DNA of 64,000 nt from the NCBI RefSeq assembly GCF_026898155.1, contig NZ_CP114029.1, positions 7,501-71,500 of the forward strand. Reading direction: 5' to 3'. The notes beneath the pieces are model-generated. The model saw only the letters and a program-made list of their open reading frames with translations, was not told the origin of the DNA and searched no databases. The stretch comes from Jiella pelagia (lineage in GTDB: Bacteria; Pseudomonadota; Alphaproteobacteria; Rhizobiales; Rhizobiaceae). Shown piece by piece: positions 1 through 9,792 of this stretch (its first letter is position 1; every line of letters starts with the position of its first letter). Both the position numbers and the translations under genes were made by a program.

Positions 1-2
1 GA

Positions 3-1975
3 ATGAATCGAACGCCGCTAGACAGGCCAGGCTTTCGCCCGGAACTCGGAGACGAGCCCGCTCTCGTCGCTGACCGCCGGCGCCGGCCGGACAAGCGGCA
101 GGTCTCCGCCCGTTGGCTGGCCGGAACGCTTCTGACCGGCGTGACCTCGACGGCGTTGATGGGAATCGCTCTGTCGGCAGCTCTCGACGGGCATCAGGGC
201 GCGGCCCGGCCGGGCGTTGCGGCGGCTCTCGCCACATTGGAAGGCGAGGAACTCGCCAAGGGTGAACGCGTCGTCGCGACGGCTCTTCCCGTCGCTCGCT
301 CGCGGCAGGTGATGGAACTGTCGACATTGACCCGGATGGGCGACCGGGAAGTGCTGCGTACGCTTCCCTTCGGCTACGTCAACATGCTGCTCGCCGCCCG
401 CTATCCCGCGACCACCGACTATCCGAGCTTCGATCCCCTGAAGATCTATGCGACCGAGGAGGACAGCGAAACCGCGACCACCGAGGACGAACCGGCGCAG
501 ATCTACGGCGCCCGGGTCGAATCGGAGGTCGGGCTGAAGGTCTCCGACTTCGAATTCGATCCCGCGGCCTATCAGCGAAACGTCGAGCCTCGACCCCGCC
601 GCGGCCGAGAACCTCGTTCGCTCTGTCGCTCCGCGCCTCGGCGCCCAGCCCGTGCAAGTCGCCTCGCTCGGCACCGTCGATCCGTTCCGCTTCGGCCTCA
701 ACCCCGATCCGGCCGGAGAATATGAGCCGGGCTCGGCTTTCCGCGTTGTCGCGCAGAACGTTTCCTATGCAGTCGCCGATACGAGCGACGACCGGCCGCG
801 CTTTCACGAAGAGATCGTGCCGTTTCGCCAGAAGGCATCGATCGCTGACATGCTCAGCCGCGCCGGCCACGATGTCGAGCAGGCGGAAGCCGCGGTCGTG
901 GCCCTGACCGAGGAGCCTCGGCACCGACACCCTCGAAGCGGGCGATGCGCTGCGGGTCGGCGTCGAGACCCCGCCGAAGACGGATGCCGACGCGCCGCCG
1001 CAAAAGGGTGAGGTCGTTCGCCTTTCGGCCTATCGCGCCGGCGTTCACGCCGCCACTGTCGCGGCGACACGGGATGGGCCGTTCGAGCCATCGCAGTCAC
1101 CGGAGATGTCGGATTCGGTGGCCGAGGCCATCGACGAGAACGAGAACGAGGCACCCATCCGCGGCGACATGCCGACGATCTATGACGGACTGTTCCAGGC
1201 TGCGCTGTCCTATGGGCTTGATCTCCGCATGGGCCAGCAACTGACGCATATGCTGGCGACGGATGTCGACTTGCAGTCGCGACTGTCGCCGAGCGACCGC
1301 CTGGTGGTCTTCTATTCGATGACGAAGGACGGCGACGACGAGGATCCCGGCGAACTCCTCTATGTGGAGGTCCATATCGGTGAATTCTCCAAGCGCTACT
1401 ATCGCTTCCGTCCGACCGAGACCGGTGTCGCCGGCTATTTCGACGAGGATGGCCAGAGCGCCGGGCACTTCCTGCTTCGCAAGCCCGTCCCGACAGCCCG
1501 CTTCACCTCCGGATTTTCGGCCGGGCGCAAGCATCCGGTGCTCGGCTACAACCGTCCCCACTGGGGAGTGGACTGGGCGGCCCCACGCGGATCGTCGATT
1601 CTCGCCGCCGCCGACGGCGTCGTCACCAAGGTCGGCTGGGAAAGCGGCTATGGCCGCCACACCGAACTTCGCCACGCCAACGGCTACGAGACCACCTATT
1701 CGCACCAGAGCGCCTTCGCCAAGAAGCTCAAGGTCGGACAGCGGGTCCGCCAGGGCCAGGTGATCGGCTATGTCGGCTCGACTGGCCTTTCCACCGGCAA
1801 CCACCTGCATTTCGAAGTGCACGTCAACGGCAAGCCCGTCGACGCCATGCGCATCAAGATCCCACCGGGCCAAACGCTCGAGGGCGAAGACCTCATCACC
1901 TTCAAGCGCGAGCGAAATCGAATCGATGCGCTGCTTGAAGAGCATGTGGACGCGCCGCTGCTGGCGGCGCAGTAG
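3..1975 (+). CDS. M23 family metallopeptidase (two frame breaks)
   Basis: Membrane-anchored peptidoglycan endopeptidase or LytM-type protein. After a basic cytoplasmic N-terminus there is one membrane segment near residues 38-62, a long periplasmic region, and a C-terminal M23 domain with zinc ligands visible as HWGVD (His519) and HLH (600-602). The frame breaks twice, at 585-591 and 913-919, both reading GAGCCTC. Deleting one C at each gives GAGCTC (Glu-Leu) and a continuous 656-residue protein (1973 nt minus 2 = 657 codons). The ATG at 3 suits the family N-terminus, but an upstream start outside the window cannot be excluded. Convergent with the extensin-like gene. Intact M23 enzyme is very likely; the substrate is inferred from the family. 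Confidence 0.85.
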
Positions 1976-2123
1976 GGCCGCGACGGAGCGACAGCCTGCT
2001 TCGACCGACCAGATCGCCTTGATTCGGCCTGAGCGAGCAGGAAGCCCAGGATTCGTCCTTATACCGTCGGCCCCGGCCTTCGACCGGTGCAAGGGGTACC
2101 CGCTCAAGCGCCGCGCAGTCTTG

Positions 2124-2164
2124 ATACCAGTGGCCCGGGAGTCAGCCTCCAGGGCCACTGGTAT
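2124..2164. terminator. 13-bp inverted repeat between convergent genes
   Basis: ATACCAGTGGCCC and its exact complement are separated by 15 nt. The hairpin sits between the convergent M23 and extensin-like genes and has no long T tract on either side. A bidirectional terminator is likeliest; a small dispersed repeat is the alternative. Confidence 0.5.
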
Positions 2165-2200
2165 TAGACGACTCGATTGTCCGGCGAAGCAAGTCCGCGC

Positions 2201-3628
2201 TCATTTGCAGTAGGTCGCGCCGTTGCGCCTTGCCGCCATGTCGAAATGGAAGTGGGTGGCGTGATCGGCATCGGTGCCGGGCCCTAGCACCGTCTTGAAT
2301 GGTCCACAGGCGGCGCTGCGCACGGCGTCGAGAAACTTCTTCTCGCGATGGTCTTCCTTGGCAGCCGAAGACGGGGCGGGTTCGGAATTCGAATCGCTTG
2401 CCGCCTCGGCGCTCCCGGGGCTCGGCGGTTCCTCGCCGTCACCGGCTGCTTTTTCGCCGGCAGCGCTGCCGTCACCACCTGTCGCCAAGGGTTCGTCTGG
2501 TGCAGCGCCGTCGGCACTATCCAGTGTTTCGCGCGCATGCGCGCCAAGCTCGCTTTCGATTGCCCGCACAGGGATGGTGCTGCCGTCCGAAAGAGCAAAA
2601 GCGCCGATGTCGATGGCGCTGCCGCGGGCATGTTCGGAAATCCTGTCCTCGGAGGCTCGGGGGCGGCAGACATAGGTCGAGATCTCGTTGAGGGCGGACA
2701 ATTTCCGCTCACTACCGAAGGCGTCGCGGGCCGCTGGCGTCACCGTGTTCGTCACCCAGTCGTTCAGCGCCAGCGCGGTTCGGCAGAGCAACTGCGTTTC
2801 GCCCGAAATCTTCGTCCCGTCTGAGAGGCTGCGGATGGTGACCGGCCGCAGCACGCCGCAGGCGCCTTCGCTGATGCTCGGATGCACAGTGAATGCAACG
2901 CCGCGCTCCCTCAGCGCCGCCTCGCAAGCCTTGGCGTTCTTGATTGCCGCAGCTGCAGCGACGGTCGCAGCGGGGGTGATCTTCTCCATCGCGTCGCGAA
3001 GTGCGTCGGGTGTCGTGACGCGTTGCTTCGCAGCCGGAGCGACGTCGTCTGGTCTCCCGTCGGTCTCGGCTGAACGGTCAGGCCGGGTCTTGGGAACAGG
3101 ACCGGCGGCAGGAAGGGCAACTTCGCCGGCTGGCTGCATCGGTCCGGCGTCTCGATCAGCTGTCGCTTTTGCCGAGGCCAAAGTTCCCATCGCTGCCGAC
3201 GATTCGGATGCCTCCACCGTCGCGTCCTTACCGATGTCGTCGGCGTCGTCCCTCCGTTCGGCTCCCTTCGGATCATCGCTTTGAGGCTTCTGTCCCGCCG
3301 AGGCTTCTGCCGGCTCGTCGTTCGTCCCTCTGCTGGCTGTCGTCACACCATCACGGCCGTCCGCCCCCTTCCCTTCGGCGTCCATGGCCTCGGCGCGCGG
3401 CATCGGCACCGGCGGGTGCTCGGGCAGGATGGCCTTGCCGTCCTTCCCGCCGGCCCGGCCAGACCGCAAGCGGCGCCGCGTCTGGCGCGACTGCGCATGC
3501 GCGCGTCCTGCACCGGGAAGGAGCTGATCGAGCAGCGAGGCCAATGCGGCCCCATTGCTTGCCGCCGGCGGGGCCACTCCGCCGGTCAGGGCGATGCCGG
3601 CGATGCAAAGAATCGCGACGCGCCTCAA
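2201..3628 (-). CDS. Extensin-like family protein
   Basis: Exported protein of about 475 residues: hydrophobic signal region at the N-terminus, a long low-complexity Ala/Pro/Glu/Asp middle, and a C-terminal extensin-like (Extensin_2) domain. The domain is recognised by Cys residues around a SEHARG-x-AIDI segment and a terminal THFHFD, a pattern shared with M15-like fold proteins in rhizobia. I place the start at the TTG at 3628 because it overlaps the stop of the upstream L,D-transpeptidase gene (TTGA) and gives a clean signal peptide; an upstream start at 3691 would overlap the neighbour by 67 nt. A role in cell-wall maturation is inferred from the family and from the wall genes around it. 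Confidence 0.75.
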   Translation of the reverse strand: MRRVAILCIAGIALTGGVAPPAASNGAALASLLDQLLPGAGRAHAQSRQTRRRLRSGRAGGKDGKAILPEHPPVPMPRAEAMDAEGKGADGRDGVTTASRGTNDEPAEASAGQKPQSDDPKGAERRDDADDIGKDATVEASESSAAMGTLASAKATADRDAGPMQPAGEVALPAAGPVPKTRPDRSAETDGRPDDVAPAAKQRVTTPDALRDAMEKITPAATVAAAAAIKNAKACEAALRERGVAFTVHPSISEGACGVLRPVTIRSLSDGTKISGETQLLCRTALALNDWVTNTVTPAARDAFGSERKLSALNEISTYVCRPRASEDRISEHARGSAIDIGAFALSDGSTIPVRAIESELGAHARETLDSADGAAPDEPLATGGDGSAAGEKAAGDGEEPPSPGSAEAASDSNSEPAPSSAAKEDHREKKFLDAVRSAACGPFKTVLGPGTDADHATHFHFDMAARRNGATYCK

Positions 3629-4834
3629 TCGGTGAACTCCACCAGGGTTTCTTGCGGCTGGACGAGCTTGCCGAGAGCTTCGGCGTCCCAATTCGTGAGG
3701 CGAACGCAGCCATGGCTCGCGCTCTTGTCGATCAGCGCCGGATGGGCGGTGCCATGGATGCCGTAGGTCGGTTTGGACAAATCGATCCAGATCAATCCCA
3801 CCGGACCGTTCGGGCCTGGAGGGATCGTCAGTTCCTTGGTGTTGTCGCCCTGAGTGAAGTTCTTGCCCGGATCGTAGCTGTAGGTCGGTTCCGGGGCGAC
3901 GCCCACCACCGTGACCTTCCCGGAAGGCGACGGGTTGTCTTCGGAACCGATCGTCGCCGGCGCCGAGAGAACGATATCCCCGGCCCCGTCATAGGCGGTC
4001 AGTCTACCGACCGCCTTGTCGACCACGATTCGGGCCACCTTGGTCGTCGCCGTCTCGCCAGTCTCGGCGACCAGGATCCTGTCACCGGCAGTTTTGAAGT
4101 CTGTCTGCGGGTTCAGCGCCTTAAGGAGGCTCCTCGTCCATGTGGAACTTCTCGGCCAGCATCTCCGTGGGTCCGTGGAAGCCGAGCCAATCCATTTCGG
4201 CAAGTTGCACGTAGTCGTCCGGGACCTGTTCCACGTATCGGCGGGACAGGTCGTCCTCGGTGATTTCATAGATCTTCGTCGCCTTGCCCTGATCCACCAC
4301 AAGGACGTTCCACATTTCCTCGTCGGGCTCGCCATCGACCGTCAGGTTCCGCATGGCCTCGTAGGAGCGGATCGCCTTCCTGGTGTTTTCGCCCAGAAAC
4401 CCGTCGATGACTCCCGGTGAAGCGTTCGCCCGGTCGAGCAGGATCTGGAGACGTATCAGGAAGGGGTCGGGCCCATCCTGATCGTCGGCAGATTGGAGAC
4501 CGGCTTGATCGGGGATGTCGGTCGAGTTGTCAGGTGTCGCGACCACCTTGTCAGGCTCGCCCGGCACCTGGACCTTTTGCAGCTCTTTGGTGTCTGCCTG
4601 GGAAGTGCCACTGCCCTGCGCTTGTGTCGTCGACACGGGCTCGACGTCCGGGATGGAGGGTGCGGATTTCGCGGTCTCGGCGATTTCCGCCTTCCGGTTT
4701 TGCCGAGCCAGCCAGCCTTGATAGGTCGCTGTGTCGATCGCCGAGAGGGACGAGCTGGAAGACGCGGCGAGAGCCGGGGAAAGCGCCGACGACGTCAGAA
4801 GACCCGCCGCCGCAGCCAGTGTCGAGATTTTCAT
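3625..4834 (-). CDS. L,D-transpeptidase (YkuD) 1, one frame break
   Basis: Periplasmic enzyme making meso-DAP (3-3) crosslinks or attaching proteins to peptidoglycan. Signal peptide at residues 1-24, a peptidoglycan-binding-1 module around residues 110-160, and a C-terminal YkuD domain with the HGT...SHGCVRL signature (catalytic Cys376). The reading frame breaks at 4126-4132 (GAGGCTC on plus). Removing one base restores DEELLKALNP and a 402-residue protein. Start is the ATG at 4834; a TTG codon lies immediately upstream. Overlaps the extensin-like gene by 4 nt. Closely related in architecture to the next gene upstream, so probably a tandem duplication. Confidence 0.88.
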
Positions 4835-4985
4835 CAAACGCCTCGTTTCGATAGAACCAAAGCCTACGAAACGAGCGCGGGCGGCGCTTTGCTCCCCAAA
4901 ACCGGGGGAAAAGGTTTCAGAACGTTCGAATGCGGCGCCATCGTTCGCCCGAAAACGCGCCGATGGCAGGCCGTCATCGCCGATC

Positions 4986-6492
4986 CTATTCGGCGAATTC
5001 CACGGTAACGCCCGGCTTCACCATCTTGGCGAGTTCCGTCGCGTCCCAATTGGTCAGTCGCACGCAGCCATGGCTGTTGGTCTTGCCGATCTGCGAGGGC
5101 TCCGGCGTCCCGTGAATGCCGTAGGTCGGCTTCGACAGGGCGATCCAGATCGAACCGACCGGGCCGTTCGGACCGGGCGGAATGGTCAGGACCTTGTCGT
5201 TGGACCCCTGCTTGAAGTTGATCTTCGGATTGTAGGTGTAGTTCGGATCGAAGGCGATGCGGTTGACCTGGACCGTGCCGGAGGGGGACGGCGTATCGGT
5301 GGAGCCGATCGTCGCCGGATAAGCGGCGATCAGCGTCCCGTCGGCGCCATAGGCCCGCACCTGCTCGCGGCCCTTGTCGGCGATGATCCGTGCCACTTCG
5401 CCCGCAACGTTGCCGCTGACATTCGCCACCTTGATGCGGGTGCCGGCGCGGTCGAAATCGGCGCCGGGATTGATCGCCTTCAGATAAGTCTCGTCCATGT
5501 GGAAGCGTTCGGCGAGCCGCTCCGAGACGCGCTCGTAGCTCATTTCCGGCAACTTGGCCTTTTCGCCATAGTCGGACGGAATCGATGCGACATAGGGGCC
5601 GGCAACGTCCTCGTTGGTGATCTCGTACTCGATGATGGCCGGGCCGCCGGTGGCGTCGAGGCTCCTCGGCGAGCACCTGCGGATTGCCGGTCTCGAGCGT
5701 CCTGCCGAACTTCTCCTGATAGGCCGCGACCGCCTTGTTGACGTTCGAGCCCATCCGCCCGTCGATGACACCGGGAGACATGCCGGCCCGGTCGAGCAGG
5801 ATCTGCAGCGCGGCGACCTGCGCCGTATCGTTCTTGCCGCCGGGCGAGGCGACGGCCGGGGCCGGATTGGTCTCGGTGATTGGCTGGCCTTCGCCCGTGG
5901 GAAGCGGCTGCGTGCTGAGGGGATCGGGAACGAGGCCTTCGGTGCCGGGAAGCTCCTGCTCCGCGCCGTCCTGAGGCAGGCCCGCCTCGCGCACGCCGTC
6001 ACTCTCCGGCGCCGGCAGCGGCGCGGCCTCGACAGGCCCCTCGTCGTAGTAGCGCCGGTCGCCATAGCCGTCGTCGCCCCGGTCGAAGCTCGGGTCGTCA
6101 TAAGGGTCGATGGTCTGCGGGCGACCATAGCCGTCGTCGCGCGGCGCAAAGCCGCCGCGACGCGGAACGTCGACGCGGCCTTCGAGCGTCACGCCCGGCG
6201 GCGGCGGGGCATCGATGATCGCGCCACGGCGTTCCTCGAACCGGTCGCGGCGGCGCTGAAAGCCATTTCGCCGCGGCTGCTCGACGCCGACAACCCGGCC
6301 GCTTCGATCGAGAAAGACGCGCTGGCCGTATTGATCGACATAGACCTCGACGGCCCCGTCCGGGACGGCGGAATCATAGCCCTGCGCCAACAGGATCGGC
6401 GCTTCGCCATCAAAGGGACCAGCCCCGGCCGGACCGGCGGCCAAGCCCATCACCATTGCGCCCGCCAGACTTGCCCGTAGCAGTTTCGTCAT
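4986..6492 (-). CDS. L,D-transpeptidase (YkuD) 2, one frame break
   Basis: Second exported YkuD enzyme. Signal peptide, then an Arg/Asp/Gly/Pro-rich linker, a peptidoglycan-binding-1 module (ALQILLDRAGMSPGVIDG region), and a YkuD domain ending in SHGCVRLTNWD (Cys476). The frame breaks at 5658-5664 (GAGGCTC). Deleting one base restores LAEELDATGG and gives 501 residues. Start chosen at the ATG at 6492 because it opens directly into the signal peptide. It lies about 150 nt upstream of the paralogue and may share its promoter. Confidence 0.88.
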
Positions 6493-7042
6493 CAACTGGT
6501 CGTCCTTTGCCGTCGCCGCTCTGCTTGTCCAATTCCGACATCTCCGCAGCTTCGATGCCGGGCCGACTGTCGCAATCCCAGAACTACGATCAATTCCCTG
6601 ATTCCAGACACTTTTTTCATCCTGGCACCCCGACAATCTGCCGAAGGCCTGAGAAATCCGACGCCGGAACCCGCTCCACCGGCGACACTGACCGATCGCA
6701 GCGGCACAGGCCGCAGACATCGGCTGTTTCTTCGTCCCGTCCGAATTTAGCACCTCGTCCAAAACTGGGGCTTGCCACATGAACCGGACATGAAGATGGC
6801 CGGCGCTGCCGTCATGCGTCGAGCGAACGGGAGAGGCTTCGATCCGTGGTTCCGTCCTTCACACGCGCAGCGCCAGATGAAGAACAAGCGATTGACCAGT
6901 GGGACAGGATCGGAACCGATCGGCCACTTCCGCCAGGTCTGCTCTTCGTCCGAGGCAAGTGGAAAGCGCGGAGCCATTTTCGCCCAGCCGCGATTCGTGC
7001 TTAGGGACGCCGCGAAAACGAAACCAAGATGGAGTGTGACAC
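6493..7042. other. Intergenic region, no gene seen
   Basis: About 550 nt between the divergent L,D-transpeptidase 2 and DUF3297 genes. It should hold promoters for both directions. I see no credible ORF, RNA gene or long repeat. Confidence 0.5.
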
Positions 7043-7300
7043 ATGACCAATGACCTGCCCGACCGCCTCAGCATCGATCCGGACAGCCCGCATTACGACG
7101 AAGCTGCCATCGGCGACGGCGTCGGCGTTCGCTTCAAGGGCGAGGAAAAGACCAATGTCGAGGAATATTGCGTCAGCGAGGGCTGGATCCGCGTCCAGGC
7201 GGGCAAGGCTCTCGACCGCAAGGGCAAGCCGCTGACCATCAAGCTGAAGGGACCGGTCGAGGTTTACCGCAAGGCGCCGGCCGACGACGGCGAAGCTTGA
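7043..7300 (+). CDS. DUF3297 family protein
   Basis: Small acidic cytoplasmic protein of 85 residues. The conserved core VEEYCVSEGWIRV followed by GKALDRKGKPLTIKLKG identifies the DUF3297 family, which is widespread in Proteobacteria and has no assigned function. Preceded by a purine-rich GGAG about 10 nt before the ATG and followed by a strong GC-rich hairpin, so probably monocistronic. Confidence 0.85.
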   Translation: MTNDLPDRLSIDPDSPHYDEAAIGDGVGVRFKGEEKTNVEEYCVSEGWIRVQAGKALDRKGKPLTIKLKGPVEVYRKAPADDGEA

Positions 7301-7306
7301 AGCGCA

Positions 7307-7337
7307 AACGGCGGCGCCCTCTGCGGGCGCCGCCGTT
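7307..7337 (+). terminator. Hairpin after DUF3297 gene
   Basis: AACGGCGGCGCCC and its exact complement flank a TCTGC loop, just after the stop codon. A 13-bp GC-rich stem with weak T content downstream; probable intrinsic terminator. Confidence 0.7.
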
Positions 7338-7410
7338 GTCTGGAAATGGCTCATCGAGGTGATGAGCGAAACTTTCGCCGCCGTCCGGCAAGGCAAAAGA
7401 ATGCCGGGGC

Positions 7411-8118
7411 TCAGGCCTGCCCGTGGACCGCCATCAGCGATTTGGTCAGGCCGGCCACACGCTCCTCCCGCAGATCCGCCTCGGGAAACAGGCGGCGCAT
7501 CATCTTGCGGTCGAGCAGCCGGATCTCGGCGACGTTACGCCAGGCTTCCTCACGGGTCTTGGCGCGCGGGAAGAAGCCCAGGTTGCGCCGCTGCATCAGC
7601 GCGACCCGCAGCGACAGAGGCAGCCACTGAAAGCCGATCATCCGGAAATGCGGCTCAAGCGGGAACCAGAAATTCGGCGTCTGAACGAAATATCGATCCG
7701 AAAGCCGCCGAACGTTGTCGGCAAAGGCCTGCATCCGCTCGGCCTCGCCGACATGTTCGATCACCGAATTGGAATGAACGAGATCGAACCGGCGCCCCGC
7801 GAACAGCGCGCCTTCGCAGGCATCGCCGGAAACCGCGTCGAAGACGGCGTTCTTCGGCGGGTCGATCGGCTCGTTGTTGACGAGCGTGATGCCGATCCGG
7901 CCGTGGTGCTGCGCCAGAAATTCCTCTGCGATCGCCCAATAGGACTCCGTGCCGCCGAGATCGAGGACCTCGATCCTCTCCTTCTCCTGAAGCGCGGACT
8001 CCAGAAGCTGGCGTACGGTCCGGAAGCGATTGGCGCGAAACCGGCGTTCGATGCTGTGCGGATTGCTCATAGGGTCAGGTTTGACCCAGGATCCCGCTTC
8101 GAGCTGGGCGATCGTCAT
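7411..8118 (-). CDS. Class I SAM-dependent methyltransferase
   Basis: Cytoplasmic protein of about 235 residues. A VLDLGGTESYW motif I (G-x-G-like SAM loop), then DLVHSNSVIEHV, which fits motif post-I/II of Methyltransf_11-type enzymes, and an aromatic C-terminal half (TPNFWFPLEPHFR). Substrate unknown; such stand-alone enzymes often act on lipids or small molecules. The ATG at 8118 is used; an internal ATG at 8070 starts nearer the conserved part. Monocistronic, with an A+T-rich promoter region upstream. Confidence 0.75.
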   Translation of the reverse strand: MTIAQLEAGSWVKPDPMSNPHSIERRFRANRFRTVRQLLESALQEKERIEVLDLGGTESYWAIAEEFLAQHHGRIGITLVNNEPIDPPKNAVFDAVSGDACEGALFAGRRFDLVHSNSVIEHVGEAERMQAFADNVRRLSDRYFVQTPNFWFPLEPHFRMIGFQWLPLSLRVALMQRRNLGFFPRAKTREEAWRNVAEIRLLDRKMMRRLFPEADLREERVAGLTKSLMAVHGQA

Positions 8119-8863
8119 GACAATTTTAACTCCACGATTAAAAATGCGTTGACTAACAATTACAGCAATGAAAGGCGTTTGCCACCGCGAAAGTGGTTTT
8201 TTTGGAAATATGCGATGATTATTTTTTCAAGTCGGCACTAAATCTGGGCTTTAAGAGCATTAAAATTTGATCTCTTCGCGTAACTTTCCGGTGTATTACT
8301 TCGATACATCGGGTCATCAACATGGCACAAATAGAATTTTATTAAAATTTAGCTCGATCAGCCGCCATCATTCAAAGCTGATAATTGAATCTGCCCGGGT
8401 CGCCACCAGGGCCTCCGCGTCGTCCGTTCGGGACGAGCGGGGGAGAACCGCGTCTCCCTTGGATCGCCTTCGTCGCAATGCACCAGAACGGGACACTTTG
8501 CGGTGCGTCCCTCGCCGCTCCCATGCCGATTCAAGGCGTGCCCCACCACCGCTCGGAACCCGCCGGATCTGCAGGCACAAAGGCGACGCCAGACGTGAAA
8601 GACGAAACGGTTGAAGCGCTGACGGACGGCGTGCCGAGAGTTGCCGCGGCGAAATTGGGTTGACGCGGCGGAGGCGCAATTCAGAGCGCATAGAGCACCC
8701 GGCCGCGGCCTCCGTGGTCCTGCTTGGACGGTTCAGCTGTGATCAGATGTCAACGGGCGATACCTCGGCGAACGGAGGCTCGATACCCACGACGGCGGGG
8801 CCGCAACCGAGGGCTCTCGGGGAGTGGCCGTTTCGCGATACGCCTGCTACGCCCGTGCCGCGA
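8119..8863. other. Intergenic, A+T-rich segment, no gene seen
   Basis: 745 nt between the methyltransferase start and the actR end. The first 270 nt (8120-8390) are clearly richer in A/T than anything nearby, with several T and A runs, and should include the methyltransferase promoter. The remaining 470 nt are GC-rich; the ORFs there lack recognisable protein sequence. Confidence 0.5.
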
Positions 8864-9434
8864 TCAGCGCGGCGCGCGTTTAGCCAGAATCCGCTGCAGC
8901 GTCCTGCGATGCATCGACAAGCGCCGGGCGGTTTCGGACACGTTGCGATCACAGAGCCTCGTAGACCCGCTGGATATGCTCCCAGCGAACGCGATCGGCC
9001 GACATCGGGTTTTCCGGCACTTCCACCGTTACGCCAGCAGGACGCAGCAGCGCCGCCATGACGTCGTCGGCATCGGCCGGCTTGGACAGATAGTCGATGG
9101 CACCGAGCTTTACCGCCGTAACGGCAGTGGCGATGTTGCCATAGCCGGTGAGGATGATCGCTCGCGCATCGGGCCGCTTTCGCTGCAGGGCCGCGACGAC
9201 GTCGAGGCCGTTGCCATCTCCCAGACGCATGTCGACGACCGCGTGTGCGGGAGCACTATCCTCGAGAGCGCAAAGCCCCTCGGCGATGCTGTCGGCGGTT
9301 CGCACGACGAACCCGCGCTGATCCAGCGCACGGCTCATGCGGTACAGAAACGGCTTGTCGTCATCGACCAGCAAGAGCGTCGGATCACTGACAGGCAACG
9401 GCAATTCAAACGACAGAGCAGGTTGGTCCAGCAT
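8864..9434 (-). CDS. actR: Redox response regulator ActR/RegA (one frame break)
   Basis: Response regulator of the RegA/PrrA/ActR family. The N-terminal receiver has DDDK, the phosphoacceptor in VVDMRLGDG and a TGYGNI segment. The C-terminal Fis-type HTH contains VSETARRLSMHRRTLQRIL, diagnostic for this family. As read, the frame stops early at 8949 because of GAGCCTC at 8954-8960. Removing one base restores RVYELCDRN and the whole DNA-binding helix, giving 189 residues ending at 8864, the normal family length. Partner of the ActS kinase 358 nt upstream. These regulators control respiration, carbon and nitrogen fixation and acid tolerance in response to quinone redox state. Confidence 0.9.
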
Positions 9435-9792
9435 TCTACGCCCCGATTTCTCTTCCCATATATTGCCGAATTCGGTCCGGCTTGCTTGATGTCCTCATGT
9501 CCTGCCAGCTCGTCAGATTGATAAACCTCGGGCGACATCAAGACGGCCCACTCAAACCTGATGCGGCCATTCGACGCCATAGCTACGCTGCGACGGTTCG
9601 CGCAGATGCAGCAAGCATGAACTAACTTTTTCTTGATCGGCCTGACTGACGCCGAGACGGCAACTTCGGTCGCTAACCCTCTGCTGACATTGAGACGAGC
9701 GGGTCGGTCATAGTAAATATATCATGTATCTGGCGCGAAGGCTTCTGGGTTTCACGGCGGCAGGGCTGCAACAATGACCGGGCAATTCGGGC
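9435..9792. other. Intergenic region between actS and actR
   Basis: 358 nt. No senC-like gene, which separates regB and regA in some relatives, is present. I see no other feature; an actR promoter is expected here. Confidence 0.5.

Noticed and set aside
1097..2158. Long antisense ORF over the M23 gene
   Set aside because: High GC creates long mirror ORFs. This one, like those over manC, manB and hrpB, has no recognisable motif and overlaps a confident gene.
2651..2657. GAGGCTC in the extensin-like gene as another insertion
   Set aside because: The frame is continuous and conserved on both sides, so this copy is genuine. The same holds for GAGGCTC at 11677 in the YciE-type gene and GAGCCTC near 15805 in the permease.
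8774..8780. GAGGCTC in non-coding DNA as another insertion
   Set aside because: No reading frame is available to test it, so it cannot be judged.
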